A stretch of DNA of 64,000 bases. Origin: Mesorhizobium sp. B2-4-3. GTDB lineage: Bacteria; Pseudomonadota; Alphaproteobacteria; Rhizobiales; Rhizobiaceae. Below the pieces are notes generated by a model. That model worked only from the letters and a program-made list of their open reading frames with translations, made no database searches and was not told the DNA's origin. The translations under genes were made by a program, and so were the position numbers. This document shows, piece after piece, positions 34,790 through 44,135 of this stretch. The stretch spans positions 62,001 through 126,000 of the forward strand of contig NZ_VFVL01000006.1 in assembly GCF_006442815.1 (NCBI RefSeq), written 5' to 3'. How positions within the stretch are numbered: position 1 is the stretch's first letter; every line of letters begins with the position of its first letter.

Positions 34790-35962
34790 GTGATTGATCT
34801 CGCACTCTGGCTGAATCCTCTGAACGGTGAGAATCCGTCGGGAGAGGATTTGCGCAACGACCCGGCCTTTCATGAGCTGGAGCGCCTGGCCGAGCCTCAG
34901 CTCAAGGTTGTCCATGACGGCAACAGCAAGCCCGCCTCGCAATCCAGTCCGGTCGACTGGGCGGCGGTGCTCGAAAGGGCCGAAGAGTTGCGCGCCCGCG
35001 GCCGGGACCTGCGCCTGCTGGTCATCGTCGCGCGGGCCTGGGCCAACGAGGAAGGGCTGGCCGGCCTCGCCCAGGGGCTGATGTTGATTGCGCGAACCTT
35101 CGAGCAGTACTGGGACACCATGCACCCATCGCTGCGGACGGGCGCGCCGCGCGATGCCGCCTTGCGCCGCATCAACGCGCTGCTCGATCTGCAGAACGGC
35201 CAAGAAGGCTTGCTGGCGAACCTCAGGCAGGTGGCCTTCTTCTCCCCGCGCGCGATCGGGCCGATCAGCGGCCGGGACCTGGAACAGGCCGCGCTCGATG
35301 AACGCGTCATGCTCCAGGAAGCAGCCTCTGGCCTGGGGGCCGCCGAGAAGGCGGCGCTGACGAGCGCCCACAACCAGCTGTTGAACCGCGTGCGCACCGG
35401 ATGCGCGGCGCAAATCGATCAAGCAGCGGATGTGATGACATCGCTGCTCGCCGACGCGCGCGCCGCGATCGCCGCGCTTGAGGCGGTGGACACCGCGCTC
35501 AATGCCCGCATCGAAGGCCATGGCGCCACCGTCCCGGAATTGAAGAAGTTCCTGCAGCGTTTGCTGACGACGCTGGAGCGGAATGCCGGTGGCGGCGCCA
35601 CGGCGAACGGCGCCGCGAAGCCCGCTCCGCAGGCAACGGCGGAACCAGCAATGCCCGCCCGCAACGGTCATGGAGCTGAGACGATGGCAAGTGTGGCAAG
35701 CCCTGTGGACGCGAGCGCCGGTCTGCCGGACCGGATCAACTCGCGCGACGAGGTCGTCAAATGCCTCGACCTCGTGGTCGCCTTCTACGACCGCACCGAA
35801 CCGTCCAGCCCCATCCCGCATCTCGCACGGCGCGTGCGCCGGATGGTGCACATGGACTTCGTGGAACTGATGGAAGATCTCGCCCCGTCGGGGCTGAAGG
35901 AGTTCCGGCTGCTTGCCGGCGTTCCCGATCCCAAGAAGCCGGCCCAGAAGGATGAAAGGTAG
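34790..35962 (+). CDS. tssA: T6SS protein TssA (ImpA)
   Basis: Baseplate/tail-priming component. The 390-residue protein has the N-terminal ImpA domain (WLNPLNGENPSGEDLRNDPAFHELERL and a DWAAVLERAEELRARGRDLRLLV segment), an alanine/proline-rich linker near residues 270-300, and a C-terminal helical segment INSRDEVVKCLDLVVAFYDRTEPSSP followed by ARRVRRM, typical of the shorter TssA class. GTG start at 34790. It opens a contiguous plus-strand T6SS operon and is 6 bases from tssB. Confidence 0.93.
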   Translation: MIDLALWLNPLNGENPSGEDLRNDPAFHELERLAEPQLKVVHDGNSKPASQSSPVDWAAVLERAEELRARGRDLRLLVIVARAWANEEGLAGLAQGLMLIARTFEQYWDTMHPSLRTGAPRDAALRRINALLDLQNGQEGLLANLRQVAFFSPRAIGPISGRDLEQAALDERVMLQEAASGLGAAEKAALTSAHNQLLNRVRTGCAAQIDQAADVMTSLLADARAAIAALEAVDTALNARIEGHGATVPELKKFLQRLLTTLERNAGGGATANGAAKPAPQATAEPAMPARNGHGAETMASVASPVDASAGLPDRINSRDEVVKCLDLVVAFYDRTEPSSPIPHLARRVRRMVHMDFVELMEDLAPSGLKEFRLLAGVPDPKKPAQKDER

Positions 35963-35968
35963 AAAAGC

Positions 35969-36505
35969 ATGCCAGCAGAGAGCAAAGCGAAGGTCATCGA
36001 AAGAAACCGCGCGCCGCGTGTGCAGATCGCCTACGACGTCGAAACCTACGGCAGCCCGACGACGATCGAACTGCCGTTCGTCATGGCCGTGATGGCCGAC
36101 CTGGCCGGCGCGTCGCAGACCAAGGAAGCCTCGAAGTCGGTTCTCGACCGCAACTTCGTCGAAACCGACGCCAACCGCTTCCCGAAATTCATGGAAGCGA
36201 TGGGGCCGCGCGTGAAGGCGCGGGTGAAGAACACCCTGCCGCAGGCCGAGGGCCAGGAGCGGGACGAAGAGCTCATGGTCGATCTCACCTTCTCCAAGAT
36301 GGGCGATTTCGCGCCGGACAAGGTCGCCGAGCAGGTCCCGCAACTGGCCGAGATCCTGAAGATGCGCCGTCAGCTCGAGGAGCTGCTGGGGTTCATGGAC
36401 GGCCGCGTCGACGCGGAAAAGCGCATCGCACAGCTTTTGAACAACGAGCCGCTGCTGAGCAAGATCGCCAGCCAGGCGATGGATGACGGCAAGGGCGAGG
36501 AGTAA
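35969..36505 (+). CDS. tssB: T6SS sheath small subunit TssB
   Basis: Small subunit of the contractile sheath, 178 residues. Family signature RNRAPRVQIAYDVETYG near the N-terminus, ELPFVMAVMADLAG, DRNFVETDANRFPKFMEAM, then MVDLTFSKMGDFAPDKV and a helical C-terminus. It pairs with TssC through an intermolecular beta-sheet. It ends 3 bases before tssC, as in nearly all T6SS loci. Confidence 0.97.
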   Translation: MPAESKAKVIERNRAPRVQIAYDVETYGSPTTIELPFVMAVMADLAGASQTKEASKSVLDRNFVETDANRFPKFMEAMGPRVKARVKNTLPQAEGQERDEELMVDLTFSKMGDFAPDKVAEQVPQLAEILKMRRQLEELLGFMDGRVDAEKRIAQLLNNEPLLSKIASQAMDDGKGEE

Positions 36506-36508
36506 GTC

Positions 36509-38014
36509 ATGGCCGAACAGCAAAAGACCGCAGCCGCCACCGCCGAGGCGGAAGCCATAGATCTTGGCGAATTCAGCGGCCTCCTTGAAAAGGATTTCAA
36601 GGTCAAGAAGGACGACAGCGAGAAGCTGCAGCAACTGGTGCGCAACCTGGCGCTTGCCGCGCAATCGCGCTCCGAGACCACAACCATCTCGTCCAATGCG
36701 ATCAAGTCGATCAAGTCGCTGATCGCCGGTATCGACAAGATGCTGACGACGCAGGTCAACGAGATCCTGCACGCGCCGGAAGTGCGCGAGATGGAAGGCA
36801 CGTGGCGCGGCCTCTGGTACCTGATCAACAACACCGAGACGGATACCAAGCTGAAGATCCGGGTGATGAACATCTCCAAGGAGCAGCTGGCCGACACGCT
36901 CGAAGACTATGAAGGCCAGATGTGGGACCAGAGCCCGATCTTCAAGAAGGTCTATACGGACGAGTATTCGATGCTGGGCGGCGAGCCGATCGGCTGCATC
37001 ATTGGCGCCTACGAGTTCTCGAACCATCCGCGCGACGTCGGCCTGCTGCGCAACATTTCCGGCGTCTGCGCCTCGGCGCATACGCCGTTCATCGCCGCCG
37101 CCTCGCCGCGGCTGTTCCGCATGGACAGCTGGCAGGAACTGCCGAACCCGCAGGACCTGCAGATGATCGTCAACAACCCGGCCTATGCCTCATGGCAATC
37201 GCTGCGCGAAAGCGAGGATGCCCGCTATATCGGCCTCACCATGCCGCGGGTGCTGGCGCGCCTGCCCTACGGCTCCGAGACGGTTCCGGTGAAGGGCTTC
37301 ACCTTCGAGGAAGAGGTGGGCGGCGACCACAACAAATATGTCTGGATGAATGCCGCCTTCCCGATGGGCGTGAACATCAACCGCAGCCACAAGCTCTATG
37401 GCTGGGGAACGCAGATCCGCGGCGTCGAGAACGGCGGCACAGTGCTCAACCTGCCGGTGCACGCCTTCCCGACCGACGACGGGTCGATCGCAATGAAATG
37501 CCCGACCGAGGTCGCCATCGACGACCGGCGCGAGGCGGAACTGGCGAAGCTCGGCCTGATGCCGATCCTGCACCGCAAGAACACCGATCTCGCGGCCTTC
37601 ATCGGCGCGCATTCGCTGCAGGACGACGAGACGCGCGCCGGGCGTCTGGTCGACCCCGACGCCCAGTCGAACGAACGGCTGAGCGCCAACCTGCCCTACC
37701 TCTTCCCGGTCTCGCGCTTCGCGCACTACCTCAAGGCGATCGCGCGCGACAAGATCGGCTCGTTCAAGGAACGCACCGACATGGAGACCTGGTTGACCGA
37801 ATGGATCAACCGGTACGTGCTGGCCAACCCTGCCTTTGCCGACGACAAGGCGCGCGCCAAGCGCCCGCTTGCCGCGGCCGAGGTCCAGGTCGACAGCGTC
37901 GAAGGCCGGCCCGGTTACTACAACGCCCGTTTCTATCTGCGTCCGCACTACCAGCTGGAAGGCATCAATGCCTCGCTCCGGCTGGTGTCGGAACTGCCGT
38001 CAGTGAAGGGCTGA
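36509..38014 (+). CDS. tssC: T6SS sheath large subunit TssC
   Basis: Large sheath subunit, 501 residues, full length. Landmarks: ILHAPEVREMEGTWRGL, PIGCIIGAYEFSNHPRDV, FIAAASPRLFRMDSW, LARLPYGSETVPVKGFTFEEE, and the C-terminal RPHYQLEGINASLRLVSELP that forms the handshake with TssB. Context and length leave no doubt. It is followed after 50 bases by hcp. Confidence 0.98.
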   Translation: MAEQQKTAAATAEAEAIDLGEFSGLLEKDFKVKKDDSEKLQQLVRNLALAAQSRSETTTISSNAIKSIKSLIAGIDKMLTTQVNEILHAPEVREMEGTWRGLWYLINNTETDTKLKIRVMNISKEQLADTLEDYEGQMWDQSPIFKKVYTDEYSMLGGEPIGCIIGAYEFSNHPRDVGLLRNISGVCASAHTPFIAAASPRLFRMDSWQELPNPQDLQMIVNNPAYASWQSLRESEDARYIGLTMPRVLARLPYGSETVPVKGFTFEEEVGGDHNKYVWMNAAFPMGVNINRSHKLYGWGTQIRGVENGGTVLNLPVHAFPTDDGSIAMKCPTEVAIDDRREAELAKLGLMPILHRKNTDLAAFIGAHSLQDDETRAGRLVDPDAQSNERLSANLPYLFPVSRFAHYLKAIARDKIGSFKERTDMETWLTEWINRYVLANPAFADDKARAKRPLAAAEVQVDSVEGRPGYYNARFYLRPHYQLEGINASLRLVSELPSVKG

Positions 38015-38064
38015 AATCGTAAGCGAAGTCATGTTGTTTCGTTTGAAAGCGGTGGAGAAAGACA

Positions 38065-38541
38065 ATGCCTGATAGAGCCGATGCGCCTTCGATGAAGATC
38101 GACGGCTTCCTGAAAGTCCCGGACATAAAGGGCCCGAGCAAGCGCGACGGCCACGAAGACGAGATCGAGATCCATGGCGTCGATTACAAGATGATCGCGC
38201 CTTACGATCCCAATTCGCTGTCGCGGCGCGGCCGCGTGTCGATGGGAATGATCAAATTCTTCAAGCACTACGACAAGTCGTCGCCATACCTGAAGAAGGC
38301 GCTGTTCGAGAACAAGGCGCTGGACGAGGTGGTGTTTTCGGCCCGCCGCACCATTGACGGCGAGACCAGCGACTATCTGGTCGTGACGCTCACCGACGCC
38401 TCCGTCATGGAATACGACATGCGGCAGGCCCATGACGAGGCGGACCTGATCGAGGAAGAAGTCAGCTTCGCCTACAAGAAGATCAAGTTCGTCTACGACA
38501 AGGACGACGAGATCGAAATGGACGTCTATGTCGGCAAGTGA
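38065..38541 (+). CDS. hcp: T6SS inner-tube protein Hcp (TssD)
   Basis: Haemolysin-coregulated protein whose hexameric rings form the inner tube, 158 residues. N-terminal MKIDGFLKVPDIKGPSKRDGHEDEIEIHGVDY and the conserved GRVSMGMIKFFKHYDKSSPYL region match Hcp. GGAGAAAG lies just upstream. The 3' end overlaps tssE by 14 bases. It lies inside the structural operon, so it is probably the housekeeping Hcp. Confidence 0.96.
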   Translation: MPDRADAPSMKIDGFLKVPDIKGPSKRDGHEDEIEIHGVDYKMIAPYDPNSLSRRGRVSMGMIKFFKHYDKSSPYLKKALFENKALDEVVFSARRTIDGETSDYLVVTLTDASVMEYDMRQAHDEADLIEEEVSFAYKKIKFVYDKDDEIEMDVYVGK

Positions 38542-39280
38542 GGCCAAGCGGCCTGGCGCGAAAGCGCAGCTTGCCGGCAGTTCGCGGGCAAAGCGCGAGG
38601 CGGTGCAGCCCTCCCTCTGGGACCGCCTCGTCAACGACTTGCCCGGGCTGACGTCGGAGATCGACGGGCTGCGCCGTCTGCTGGAAGAAGAACTCGGCGC
38701 CGACCGCGTCGAGGCTCTTCTTGCCGGCAGCGCGCGCGCCGTCGATGCCGATGCCGAACTGACATCCGAGCAGAAACGACGGCTGCACAGGCTGGTCTTC
38801 CAGACCGAGCATCGCACCGAGATCGAAGGCCGCGGCGTGGTGGTGTCGGCACGCGTGCTGCGCGAAGCCGTGCGGCGCGACATCGAGGCCCTGTTCAACA
38901 CCGAGCGTTTCGAGTCCGTACCGATGCTTTCCGACGCCGAGCACGAACAGCCCCTGGATGAGCTGCCGCCGCTCGCCGACTTTCCGGAAGTGCGCCGCAG
39001 CGTCGTCAATTATGGCGTGCCGTCCTTTTCGGGCCGCTCGTCGCGGGATTTCGACCGCGATATCCTGGCGCGCGAGATCCGCGCGGTGCTCGCCACTTTC
39101 GAGCCACGCCTCAAGGAAAGCGCCACGACCGTCAACGTCACGCTTGGCGACAAGACCGTCGGCCTCAAGATCGAGATCGACGCCGTACTGATCATGACGC
39201 CGACGCCGGAACGCATGCGGCTGCGCACCACGATCAATCTCGACAACGGCCTGGCGCGAACCGAATTCCGGGAGACCTGA
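38528..39280 (+). CDS. tssE: T6SS baseplate protein TssE (gp25-like)
   Basis: Baseplate wedge protein, 250 residues, longer than the usual 130-180 because of a ~120-residue N-terminal extension rich in charged helices. The gp25-like domain is at the C-terminal half: RRSVVNYGVPSFSGRSSRDFDRDILAREIRAVLATFEPRL, then KIEIDAVLIMTP. The ATG at 38528 overlaps hcp by 14 bases; a shorter start inside cannot be excluded, but the whole frame has coding character. It ends one base before tssF. Confidence 0.92.
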   Translation: MSASEAKRPGAKAQLAGSSRAKREAVQPSLWDRLVNDLPGLTSEIDGLRRLLEEELGADRVEALLAGSARAVDADAELTSEQKRRLHRLVFQTEHRTEIEGRGVVVSARVLREAVRRDIEALFNTERFESVPMLSDAEHEQPLDELPPLADFPEVRRSVVNYGVPSFSGRSSRDFDRDILAREIRAVLATFEPRLKESATTVNVTLGDKTVGLKIEIDAVLIMTPTPERMRLRTTINLDNGLARTEFRET

Positions 39281-39281
39281 G

Positions 39282-41156
39282 ATGGATCGGGTCTTCGTGG
39301 AGTATTACGAAGAGGAACTGACCCATATCCGCGCGCTGGCCGCGGAATTCGCCGACATGCATCCGGCGGTCGCCCGCAACCTTTCCCTCGACACCGTTCC
39401 CTGCCCCGATCCCTATGTCGAACGACTGCTCGACGGCGTCGCCTTTCTTGCCGCGCGCACGCGGCTGAAAGTCGACGCGGAGCGCTCGCGCTTTTCGCGC
39501 GCCGTGCTCGACGTGCTCTATCCGGACCTGGTGACGCCGGCGCCGGCGACGGCGATGGCCGTGCTGAAACCCGGACAGCAGGTGCAGTCGATGATCGCCG
39601 GCCATGCCGTGGCGCGCGGCACGCGGCTGGTTTCCGGCCTGCATCCGGGGCTTTCGACGCGCTCGACCTTCACCACCGCGCAAGAGGTCACGCTGTGGCC
39701 GATCGCGATCAATTCGGTGAGCTATTTCCAGGACCGCAGCGCGCTGGCCGCCGCCGGCATCGCGCCGGTCGGCGGCGTGCGCGGCGAAGCGGCATTCCGC
39801 ATCGCGCTTACCCGGACCGGAAAGGGCAAGCTCGGCGAATTGTCGCTCGACCGGCTCGATCTCTATTTCGCCGGACGCGCCAAGGCGCCGCTCATCTTCG
39901 ACGCGATCTTCGGCGCCTGCTCGGCCGTCGGCGCGCGGGCGGAAGGCAAGACCAATCCGCTCACGGCGCTGCCCGAGCCCGAAATGATCGGCATCCACGA
40001 CGATGAAGCGCTGATGCCGCGCACCCGCCCGACCTTCGAGGGATACCGGCTGCTGCGCGAATATTTCCTGATCCCCGAGCGCTTCCACTATGTGCGCGTC
40101 GCCGGCCTGCAGCCTGTGGTGCGCAAGTGCGATGGGGCAATAGAGATCATCTTCCTGTTCCGGCGTCCGGTGCCGGAACTCGCCGATGTGGCGGTGGCCG
40201 ATTTCGAGCTGTTCGCAACGCCGATCATCAATCTGTTCGAACGCGAGTGCAACGTCATCGAGATCGACCCGCGCCGGACGCGCCAGGTGCTGCATGCCGA
40301 CCGCACCCGGGCCCGGGATTTCGAGATCTTCCGGGTCACCCGGGTGGAAGACGCCGACGCTGAAGGCAGCGAGGCGACAATCCCGGAATTGTTCAGCCTG
40401 GGGCAGAACCGCGGCAGCGGCTGGGTCTATTCGACGGAGCGGCGCCCGCGCCGGGCCACGGAGGACGAGCGGCGCGACGGCCTGACCCGCACCTCCTACA
40501 CGGGCGACGACCTCTTCCTCGCCGTCTCGCGGCCGGCCGGCAGCCAGCCCAACCGGCCGCTCAAGCGGCTCGACGTGATGGCGCTCTGCACCAACCGCGA
40601 CCTGCCGATCCTGGACGATACGCCGGCGCTGACGCTGGAGACCGCCGACCCTGTGGAAGCGGTGCGGTTGCTCGGCGCGCTGCGGCCGCCGCAGCCGGCG
40701 ATCCCGGCAGCGCTGCCGACCGGCGCCGAAGGCGAATCCCGCGCCGACAATCTCGCCTGGCGGCTGGTCGCGCAGCTCTCGCTCAATTTCCTCAGCCTCG
40801 CCAAGGAAGGTCGCGGCGTCGATCCGCTGCATGCCTTGCTCGACCTCTACGCCGATCGCGGCGATCCGAGCCTTGCCCGCAACGTGCATTCGATCACCCG
40901 CATCGACTCGCGGCCGGTGATCGAGCGGCTCAAGATCGACGGGCCGATGTGTTTCGGCCGCGGCACCGAGGTGACGCTGCATGTCGACCAGTCGGTGCTG
41001 GCAGGCCAGAGCACGCTGCTGCTTTCGGCCCTGCTTGCGCGGTTGTTCGCTCGCCATGCCGGGATAAATGGTTTCGTGCGGACGCGTACGCGGCTGCTGC
41101 AGAAGCAGGAGGATGTGCCATGGCCGATGACGCCCGGCAATCGCTACCTGATCTAG
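39282..41156 (+). CDS. tssF: T6SS baseplate protein TssF
   Basis: Baseplate wedge component, 624 residues. It starts MDRVFVEYYEEELTHIRALAAEFADMHPAVARNLSLD, the TssF hallmark, followed by PYVERLLDGVAFLAARTRLKVD and the MLKPG-like region. Length normal. Overlaps the tssG start by 37 bases. TssF works with TssG, TssE and TssK in the baseplate wedge. Confidence 0.97.
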   Translation: MDRVFVEYYEEELTHIRALAAEFADMHPAVARNLSLDTVPCPDPYVERLLDGVAFLAARTRLKVDAERSRFSRAVLDVLYPDLVTPAPATAMAVLKPGQQVQSMIAGHAVARGTRLVSGLHPGLSTRSTFTTAQEVTLWPIAINSVSYFQDRSALAAAGIAPVGGVRGEAAFRIALTRTGKGKLGELSLDRLDLYFAGRAKAPLIFDAIFGACSAVGARAEGKTNPLTALPEPEMIGIHDDEALMPRTRPTFEGYRLLREYFLIPERFHYVRVAGLQPVVRKCDGAIEIIFLFRRPVPELADVAVADFELFATPIINLFERECNVIEIDPRRTRQVLHADRTRARDFEIFRVTRVEDADAEGSEATIPELFSLGQNRGSGWVYSTERRPRRATEDERRDGLTRTSYTGDDLFLAVSRPAGSQPNRPLKRLDVMALCTNRDLPILDDTPALTLETADPVEAVRLLGALRPPQPAIPAALPTGAEGESRADNLAWRLVAQLSLNFLSLAKEGRGVDPLHALLDLYADRGDPSLARNVHSITRIDSRPVIERLKIDGPMCFGRGTEVTLHVDQSVLAGQSTLLLSALLARLFARHAGINGFVRTRTRLLQKQEDVPWPMTPGNRYLI

Positions 41157-42187
41157 CGCGGCCGGCCCCAAACGAAGGCGAGGCGCTGTCGGAGAGCTTC
41201 GACTTCTTCGAGCTGCTGCGCCGCCTGGAGCAGCGGCGCGGACTGTTCGGGCATTCGGGAACCGCGGACCGTGAGCCGGCAAGGATCGGCCAGCATGTGC
41301 GCCTGAGCTTCTCGGCCAGGGACGTGGTCAAATTCCAGAACGCCACGGACAAGGCTCCGGCGCGGGTGACCGTCGCCAATCTTGGCCTGCTCGGGCCGGA
41401 AGGGCCGATGCCGCTGCATCTGACGCGCTGGGTGCTTGACCGGCTGTCGCAGCGCTGGTTCACCGGCGCCGACGCCGAGCAGACCAGCGACACGACCTTC
41501 GTCGACTTCGTCAACATCCTGCAGCATCGCATGATCGCGCTCTATTACCGCGCCTGGGCGGATGCGCATCCGGCGGTTCAGGTCGAACGTTCGGTCGGCG
41601 GGCGCGTCCGCGCCATGCTGGAAGCCATGGCCGGCATAGGCCTTCCCGGCACGCAGGATCCCGAGCTCGACACGGTGCGGCGGCGCCAGGCCGGATCGCT
41701 GGCAAACCAGGTCGACGGTGCGGAGCGGCTGACGCTGTTTCTCGCCACCGCCTTCAAGGTGCCGGTGCAGATCAAGGAATTCGTCGCCGCCTGGATCACC
41801 ATCCCAGCGGCGCTGCAGAGCCGTATCGGCAAGGCCTATGCGACGCTCGGCGGCGGCGCGACGATCGGGCCGCGCGTCTTCAGCCGGCAGAGCCGGATCG
41901 AATTGCGCGTCGGACCGCTGAGCCTCGACGACTTCAAGTCTTTCCTGCCCGGAGAACGGCGCCTTGGCCTGTTCAAGAAGGCGGTGCGCGACATGATCGG
42001 CGAAGCGCTCGATGTCGATCTGCGCATCGTGCTGGCGCGCGACGCCGTGCCTTCACCGAAGATGGGAACCATCCAGCTCGGCCGAACCTCGTGGCTTTCA
42101 CGCCCCGCCGAAAAGGGGGACGCCGACGATCTCAGGTTGCGCACCATCGTCGGCTGGCGGCCGGAAATGGCGGAGGCAGCCGCATGA
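41120..42187 (+). CDS. tssG: T6SS baseplate protein TssG
   Basis: Baseplate wedge component, 355 residues. Landmarks: FFELLRRLEQRRGLFGHSG, RIGQHVRLSF, RVTVANLGLLGPEGPMPLHLTRWVLDR and the FVDFVNILQHRMIALYYRAW stretch. The ATG at 41120 is chosen because AGGAGG sits at 41108-41113; the open frame further upstream is a tssF shadow. Its stop overlaps the FHA gene ATG (ATGA). Confidence 0.96.
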   Translation: MADDARQSLPDLARPAPNEGEALSESFDFFELLRRLEQRRGLFGHSGTADREPARIGQHVRLSFSARDVVKFQNATDKAPARVTVANLGLLGPEGPMPLHLTRWVLDRLSQRWFTGADAEQTSDTTFVDFVNILQHRMIALYYRAWADAHPAVQVERSVGGRVRAMLEAMAGIGLPGTQDPELDTVRRRQAGSLANQVDGAERLTLFLATAFKVPVQIKEFVAAWITIPAALQSRIGKAYATLGGGATIGPRVFSRQSRIELRVGPLSLDDFKSFLPGERRLGLFKKAVRDMIGEALDVDLRIVLARDAVPSPKMGTIQLGRTSWLSRPAEKGDADDLRLRTIVGWRPEMAEAAA

Positions 42188-43635
42188 GCCTGCTGCTGAC
42201 CCTGGAACAAGGCCCGCGCTCGCAGGCGGTCAGGCAGACCCGGCTGGACGAAGGCGAGCTGGTGATCGGCCGCAGCGCCGATGCTGGCTGGCAGATCGAC
42301 GATCCGGACATGTTCGTCTCACGCGCCCATTGCAAGATCAGCGGCGGCCGCGACGGCTATTACGTCACCGACACGTCGAGCAGCGGATTGTTCATCGACG
42401 ATTCCGACAGCCCGCTCGGCACCGGCAGGTCGACGCGGCTGCAAAGCGGCATGCGGCTGCGCCTGGGCGACTATGTGCTGCATGTCGAGGTCCAGCCCAG
42501 CGCTGGCCAAACGTCGATCGGTCAAGCGCCGGTCGCCAACGCCGCGCCGGCATGGTCGCCGCCGCAATCGCGGACGCCACCCAGCATCGGCGGCGACGAT
42601 TTCTTCTCGGCCAAGGCCGAGGAGGAGCCGCAGCGGCCGCGCCCGGCCGGGCTGCCCGATCCGTTCGAGCAGCCTGTGCCCGGAGCCTACGATCGCGCCG
42701 CGAACCAGCGCAGCTCGCCCGCCTTCGACGACCCGTTCAGCCTCGATCCGGTGGCGACGCCGGCCTCGAGCGAAGAGCCTGACGCCGGCCGGCCGGACCC
42801 ATTCGGCTTCGGCGAGATGCCATCGCGCAACGATATGCCCGAGCCCGCGCCGAAACCGTCCGGCTTTGACGATTTCAGCTTCGGACCAGCCGCGACGCCC
42901 GCTTCCGGCAGCAGCGCCGACGCAACCGGTCGCGACGGGCGGCCCGCCGAGAAGCCGAAGGCCGCCCGCCCATGGGAGATACTGGCGCAGGCGGCCGAAC
43001 CCCCTGCCCCGCCGCTTCGCCCTGTTCCCGTGCCCAAGCCATCGCGTCCGGCGCAACCGCCCAGCGACATGGCGCTGCGCGCCGCGTTCCTGCGCGGCAT
43101 GGGCGTAGAGGAGGCCGATTTTCCCGGGCGCGACGCGACCGCCGAAATGGAAAAGTTCGGGCGGGAATACCGGCTGATGCTCGATGGCCTGATGCAGCTC
43201 CTGCGCAAGCGCGCCGAGGAGAAGGGAAGCGCGCGCGTCGCCCAGACCATGGTCGGCGCCTCCGAGGTCAACCCGCTCAAATTCCTGCCGACGGTCGAGG
43301 ATGTCATCGTCACCATTATCGCGGAACGCAGCCCCGGCTTTCTCTCCGGCGAGGCGGCGATCGGCGACGCGGTCAAGGATCTCGCGCAGCATCACGTGCG
43401 CGCCTGGCGCGGCGTGCAGGCGGCGCTGCGGCGCATGATCGACCGTTTCGATCCGGCCGCGATCGAGGAAGAGCTCAAGTCCAATTCCGCGATCGGCAAT
43501 CTGCTCGCCGGCGGGCGCAATGCCAAGCTGTGGGAGCTTTACCAGAAACGCCATCGCGACATCGCCCAGAGCGCGGAATCGAGCTTCCTGGGCGAGATCG
43601 GCGCAGACTTCAGGGATGCATATGAAGAGGAGTAG
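42184..43635 (+). CDS. T6SS FHA domain protein (TagH/ImpI type)
   Basis: A 483-residue regulator/scaffold. N-terminal FHA domain, residues 1-105: GELVIGRSADAGWQIDDPDMFVSRAHCKI includes the phospho-threonine-binding Arg and Ser-Arg-His. The middle 220 residues are disordered, proline/alanine/aspartate-rich with repeated DPF motifs. The C-terminal 190 residues are the helical T6SS-FHA domain (AFLRGMGVEEADFPG, KFLPTVEDVIVTIIAERSPGFLSG). It would respond to Ser/Thr phosphorylation by a PpkA-like kinase, none of which is in this window. A second FHA gene lies at 57632. Confidence 0.93.
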   Translation: MSLLLTLEQGPRSQAVRQTRLDEGELVIGRSADAGWQIDDPDMFVSRAHCKISGGRDGYYVTDTSSSGLFIDDSDSPLGTGRSTRLQSGMRLRLGDYVLHVEVQPSAGQTSIGQAPVANAAPAWSPPQSRTPPSIGGDDFFSAKAEEEPQRPRPAGLPDPFEQPVPGAYDRAANQRSSPAFDDPFSLDPVATPASSEEPDAGRPDPFGFGEMPSRNDMPEPAPKPSGFDDFSFGPAATPASGSSADATGRDGRPAEKPKAARPWEILAQAAEPPAPPLRPVPVPKPSRPAQPPSDMALRAAFLRGMGVEEADFPGRDATAEMEKFGREYRLMLDGLMQLLRKRAEEKGSARVAQTMVGASEVNPLKFLPTVEDVIVTIIAERSPGFLSGEAAIGDAVKDLAQHHVRAWRGVQAALRRMIDRFDPAAIEEELKSNSAIGNLLAGGRNAKLWELYQKRHRDIAQSAESSFLGEIGADFRDAYEEE

Positions 43636-43639
43636 GGAC

Positions 43640-44092
43640 ATGATCGACAGACGCGAATTCATCATTGCCATCGGCGCCACGGGGCTGCTTGCGGCTTGCC
43701 AGAGCGGCCCGCCGAAACCATCGGTCATCTCGGTCAACGTGACCGGCGGCGCCGGCATGAATCCCGGACCGGGCGGCGGCGACCGGCCAGTGACGGTGCT
43801 GGTGATGCGGCTTGCCAGCACCGGCAAGTTCAACTCGGCCGACTATTTCGCGCTGCAGGGCGATGCCGGCTCGGCGCTGGGCGCCGACCTCATCGGATCG
43901 GACGCGATCTCGGTCGCTCCGGGCAAGACGGCGGCCAAGACCATCACGGTCGAACCGAACGCGACGGCGCTCGGTTTCGTGGCGCTGATCCGCGAACCCG
44001 GCGGACGCAACTGGCGCACGACCAAGTCGGTTTCGCCGGGGTCGAAATTCGCCATCAACGTCAGCCTCGGCAAGGGCGGCATTTCCGCTTAG
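43640..44092 (+). CDS. tssJ: T6SS outer-membrane lipoprotein TssJ
   Basis: Anchors the trans-envelope membrane complex in the outer membrane and binds TssM. The 150-residue protein starts MIDRREFIIAIGATGLLAACQSG, a lipoprotein signal with lipobox LAAC (Cys20). The mature part has the transthyretin-like pattern of TssJ (VTVLVMRLASTGKFNSADYFAL, then NATALGFVALIREP). The ATG at 43640 follows the FHA stop by 4 bases with a GAGTAGGGA ribosome site. Confidence 0.93.
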   Translation: MIDRREFIIAIGATGLLAACQSGPPKPSVISVNVTGGAGMNPGPGGGDRPVTVLVMRLASTGKFNSADYFALQGDAGSALGADLIGSDAISVAPGKTAAKTITVEPNATALGFVALIREPGGRNWRTTKSVSPGSKFAINVSLGKGGISA

Positions 44093-44135
44093 CAGCGCGG
44101 CAACCAGGCGGCAGGGCAGTGCAGAGAGCAATGGC